A stretch of 6,720 nucleotides of DNA from Bacteroidales bacterium UBA1711. Its GTDB lineage: Bacteria; Bacteroidota; Bacteroidia; Bacteroidales; P3. Positions 5,818 through 6,720 of the stretch are shown piece by piece. The position numbers and the translations under genes are program-made. Position 1 is the stretch's first letter. Every line of letters starts with the position of its first letter. The stretch spans positions 689-7,408 of the forward strand of contig DCJB01000066.1 of the NCBI GenBank assembly GCA_002317325.1. The letters are read 5' to 3'. The notes beneath the pieces were generated by a model. That model saw nothing but the letters and a program-made list of their open reading frames with translations, did no database searches and was not told the DNA's origin.

Positions 5818-6720
5818 TCAGCGCAGGGTGAACTTCACGGTGCGGGTGGTCTTGGCGGTCTTGACCTCGATAGAATAGGTCCCTTTGGCCATCTTGGCTA
5901 TGGAGAGGTGTCCGCCTACCTTGTATTTGGGCACGGTGCGAACCACCTCGCCCCGCTCGTTGCGGAAAGTGAGCGCGGCGGTGGCGGAACCCGTGGTGAT
6001 GGTGATGTAGCCTTCGGCGAGGTAGGGGGTGATTTTCACCCGCTCGTCGCCCGTGCCGGCGGCTTCCTCGGCGGCGGCTTTGTCGCCTTCGCCTTGGGCC
6101 TCGGCCAGGGCGGCCCGGCGAGCCTCCTCTTCGGCGGCGGCCTGTGCTTCGGCCTCGGGGTTGCGCATTTTGTATCCCGAGAGGCAGAAGAGTCCTCGCT
6201 CGTCGGAACCCACATAGACATTGTTGTTCTTGTCAATAGTCAGATTTTGGAACATACAGCGGGGCAACTGGCCCTGTCCAGCCGCGAAGACATCCCACTG
6301 GCTGCGGGTGTCGTACACAGCCACACCGCCGTCGGTAGCCATCCACAAGTTGCCCTCTTGGTCAAAAGCCAAGTCGTTGATCTGGTTGCCGGGGATGGGG
6401 CAGTCATCGGTGGAGAACAACTTCCACGACGTGCCGTCGAAGCGGCAGAGACCTTCGAGGGTGCCCACCCACTTGACGTTATCCTTATCGATGGCGAGCG
6501 AGAGGACAATATTGTGTGGCAGTTTGGAGTTGCGGGTGGTGTAAGAAGTCCAGCGGTTGCCGTCAAACACGCAGAGGCCGTCATTGGTGCCCAACCATTT
6601 GCGGTCGCGGCGGTCAATAGCCACGCAGAGGATAAAGTCGCTCAACAGCCCGCCCTCCGAGGCGGTGTACTTGTTCCAGTTCACGCCGTCGAACTGCACG
6701 AAACCGCTCAATGTTACGCC
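5818..6720 (-). CDS. Two-component-regulator-propeller repeat protein with T9SS-like C-terminal domain (5' truncated by window edge)
   Basis: The frame runs open to the window edge, so the N-terminus and any signal peptide are missing; the TTG near 6711 is an internal leucine codon. About 300 residues remain. Counting from that Leu as 1, residues 1-180 hold four Reg_prop-type beta-propeller repeats with FDG or YDT at 7, 49, 91 and 133, an exact 42-residue period. Each has the pattern FDG..W..(Y/F) followed by A-D-W-GT-GL. An Ala/Glu-rich, probably helical linker (about 184-222) follows. The last 72 residues (LTFRNERGEVVR, then LSIAKMAKGTYSIEVKT, ending VKFTLR) resemble the type A sorting domain of type IX secretion cargo. 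The protein is therefore probably exported and perhaps surface-attached. In hybrid two-component sensors such repeats form the periplasmic ligand-binding part, but no kinase domain follows here. Several Cys lie in the repeats (C29, C47, C89, C104, C152, C176). The ligand is unknown. dsbD follows in the same direction. Confidence 0.88.
   Translation of the reverse strand, partial: GVTLSGFVQFDGVNWNKYTASEGGLLSDFILCVAIDRRDRKWLGTNDGLCVFDGNRWTSYTTRNSKLPHNIVLSLAIDKDNVKWVGTLEGLCRFDGTSWKLFSTDDCPIPGNQINDLAFDQEGNLWMATDGGVAVYDTRSQWDVFAAGQGQLPRCMFQNLTIDKNNNVYVGSDERGLFCLSGYKMRNPEAEAQAAAEEEARRAALAEAQGEGDKAAAEEAAGTGDERVKITPYLAEGYITITTGSATAALTFRNERGEVVRTVPKYKVGGHLSIAKMAKGTYSIEVKTAKTTRTVKFTLR

Overview
The window looks like chromosomal DNA from a member of the Bacteroidota, most likely the order Bacteroidales. 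Four things point there. Two minus-strand transcription units (the tRNA and the AAA ATPase gene) are preceded by TATCTTTG, which fits the Bacteroidota -7 consensus TAnnTTTG. Start codons lack convincing Shine-Dalgarno sequences. The PurE and DsbD proteins have the Bacteroidales style of sequence. A beta-propeller protein of the type common in this phylum ends in a domain resembling a type IX secretion sorting signal. Genes are GC-rich and the gaps around 1640-1740 and 3200-3600 are AT-rich, so the codon-position bias leaves long meaningless open frames antisense to the real genes.

Layout. Positions 1-417 (+) carry the 3' part of purE (purine synthesis). Its stop overlaps by four bases (ATGA) the start of a 342-residue protein at 414-1442 (+) that fuses a P-loop nucleotide-kinase-like domain to a zinc-dependent deoxycytidylate-deaminase domain. 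The two form one nucleotide-metabolism operon. A gene-free gap (1443-1738) holds a nested inverted repeat that probably ends transcription. A convergent gene (3202-1739, minus) encodes an AAA ATPase of the AAA_14/DUF4143 type with an intact PD-(D/E)XK-like C-terminus and its own Bacteroidota-type promoter. Next comes an initiator tRNA-Met (3482-3408, minus) with promoter and intrinsic terminator. Last are two minus-strand envelope genes: a 5'-truncated beta-propeller protein (from the window edge to 5818) and a full-length DsbD-type thiol:disulfide transporter (5767-3683). They are 50 bp apart and are followed by a strong intrinsic terminator.

How the parts fit. The left operon handles purine ring synthesis and pyrimidine deoxynucleotide deamination. 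The right pair acts at and beyond the inner membrane: DsbD carries reducing power outward, and its upstream neighbour is a probable exported protein with several cysteines. The AAA gene looks like a single-gene accessory unit between them.

I found no mobile element, CRISPR array or clearly new multi-gene system. The points most worth a second look are the kinase-deaminase fusion (an architecture that recalls DcdV/AvcD antiphage deaminases but sits in a housekeeping setting), amino-acid changes at motifs usually conserved in PurE and in the deaminase, the nested inverted repeat at 1648-1720, and the possible DsbD-propeller partnership.
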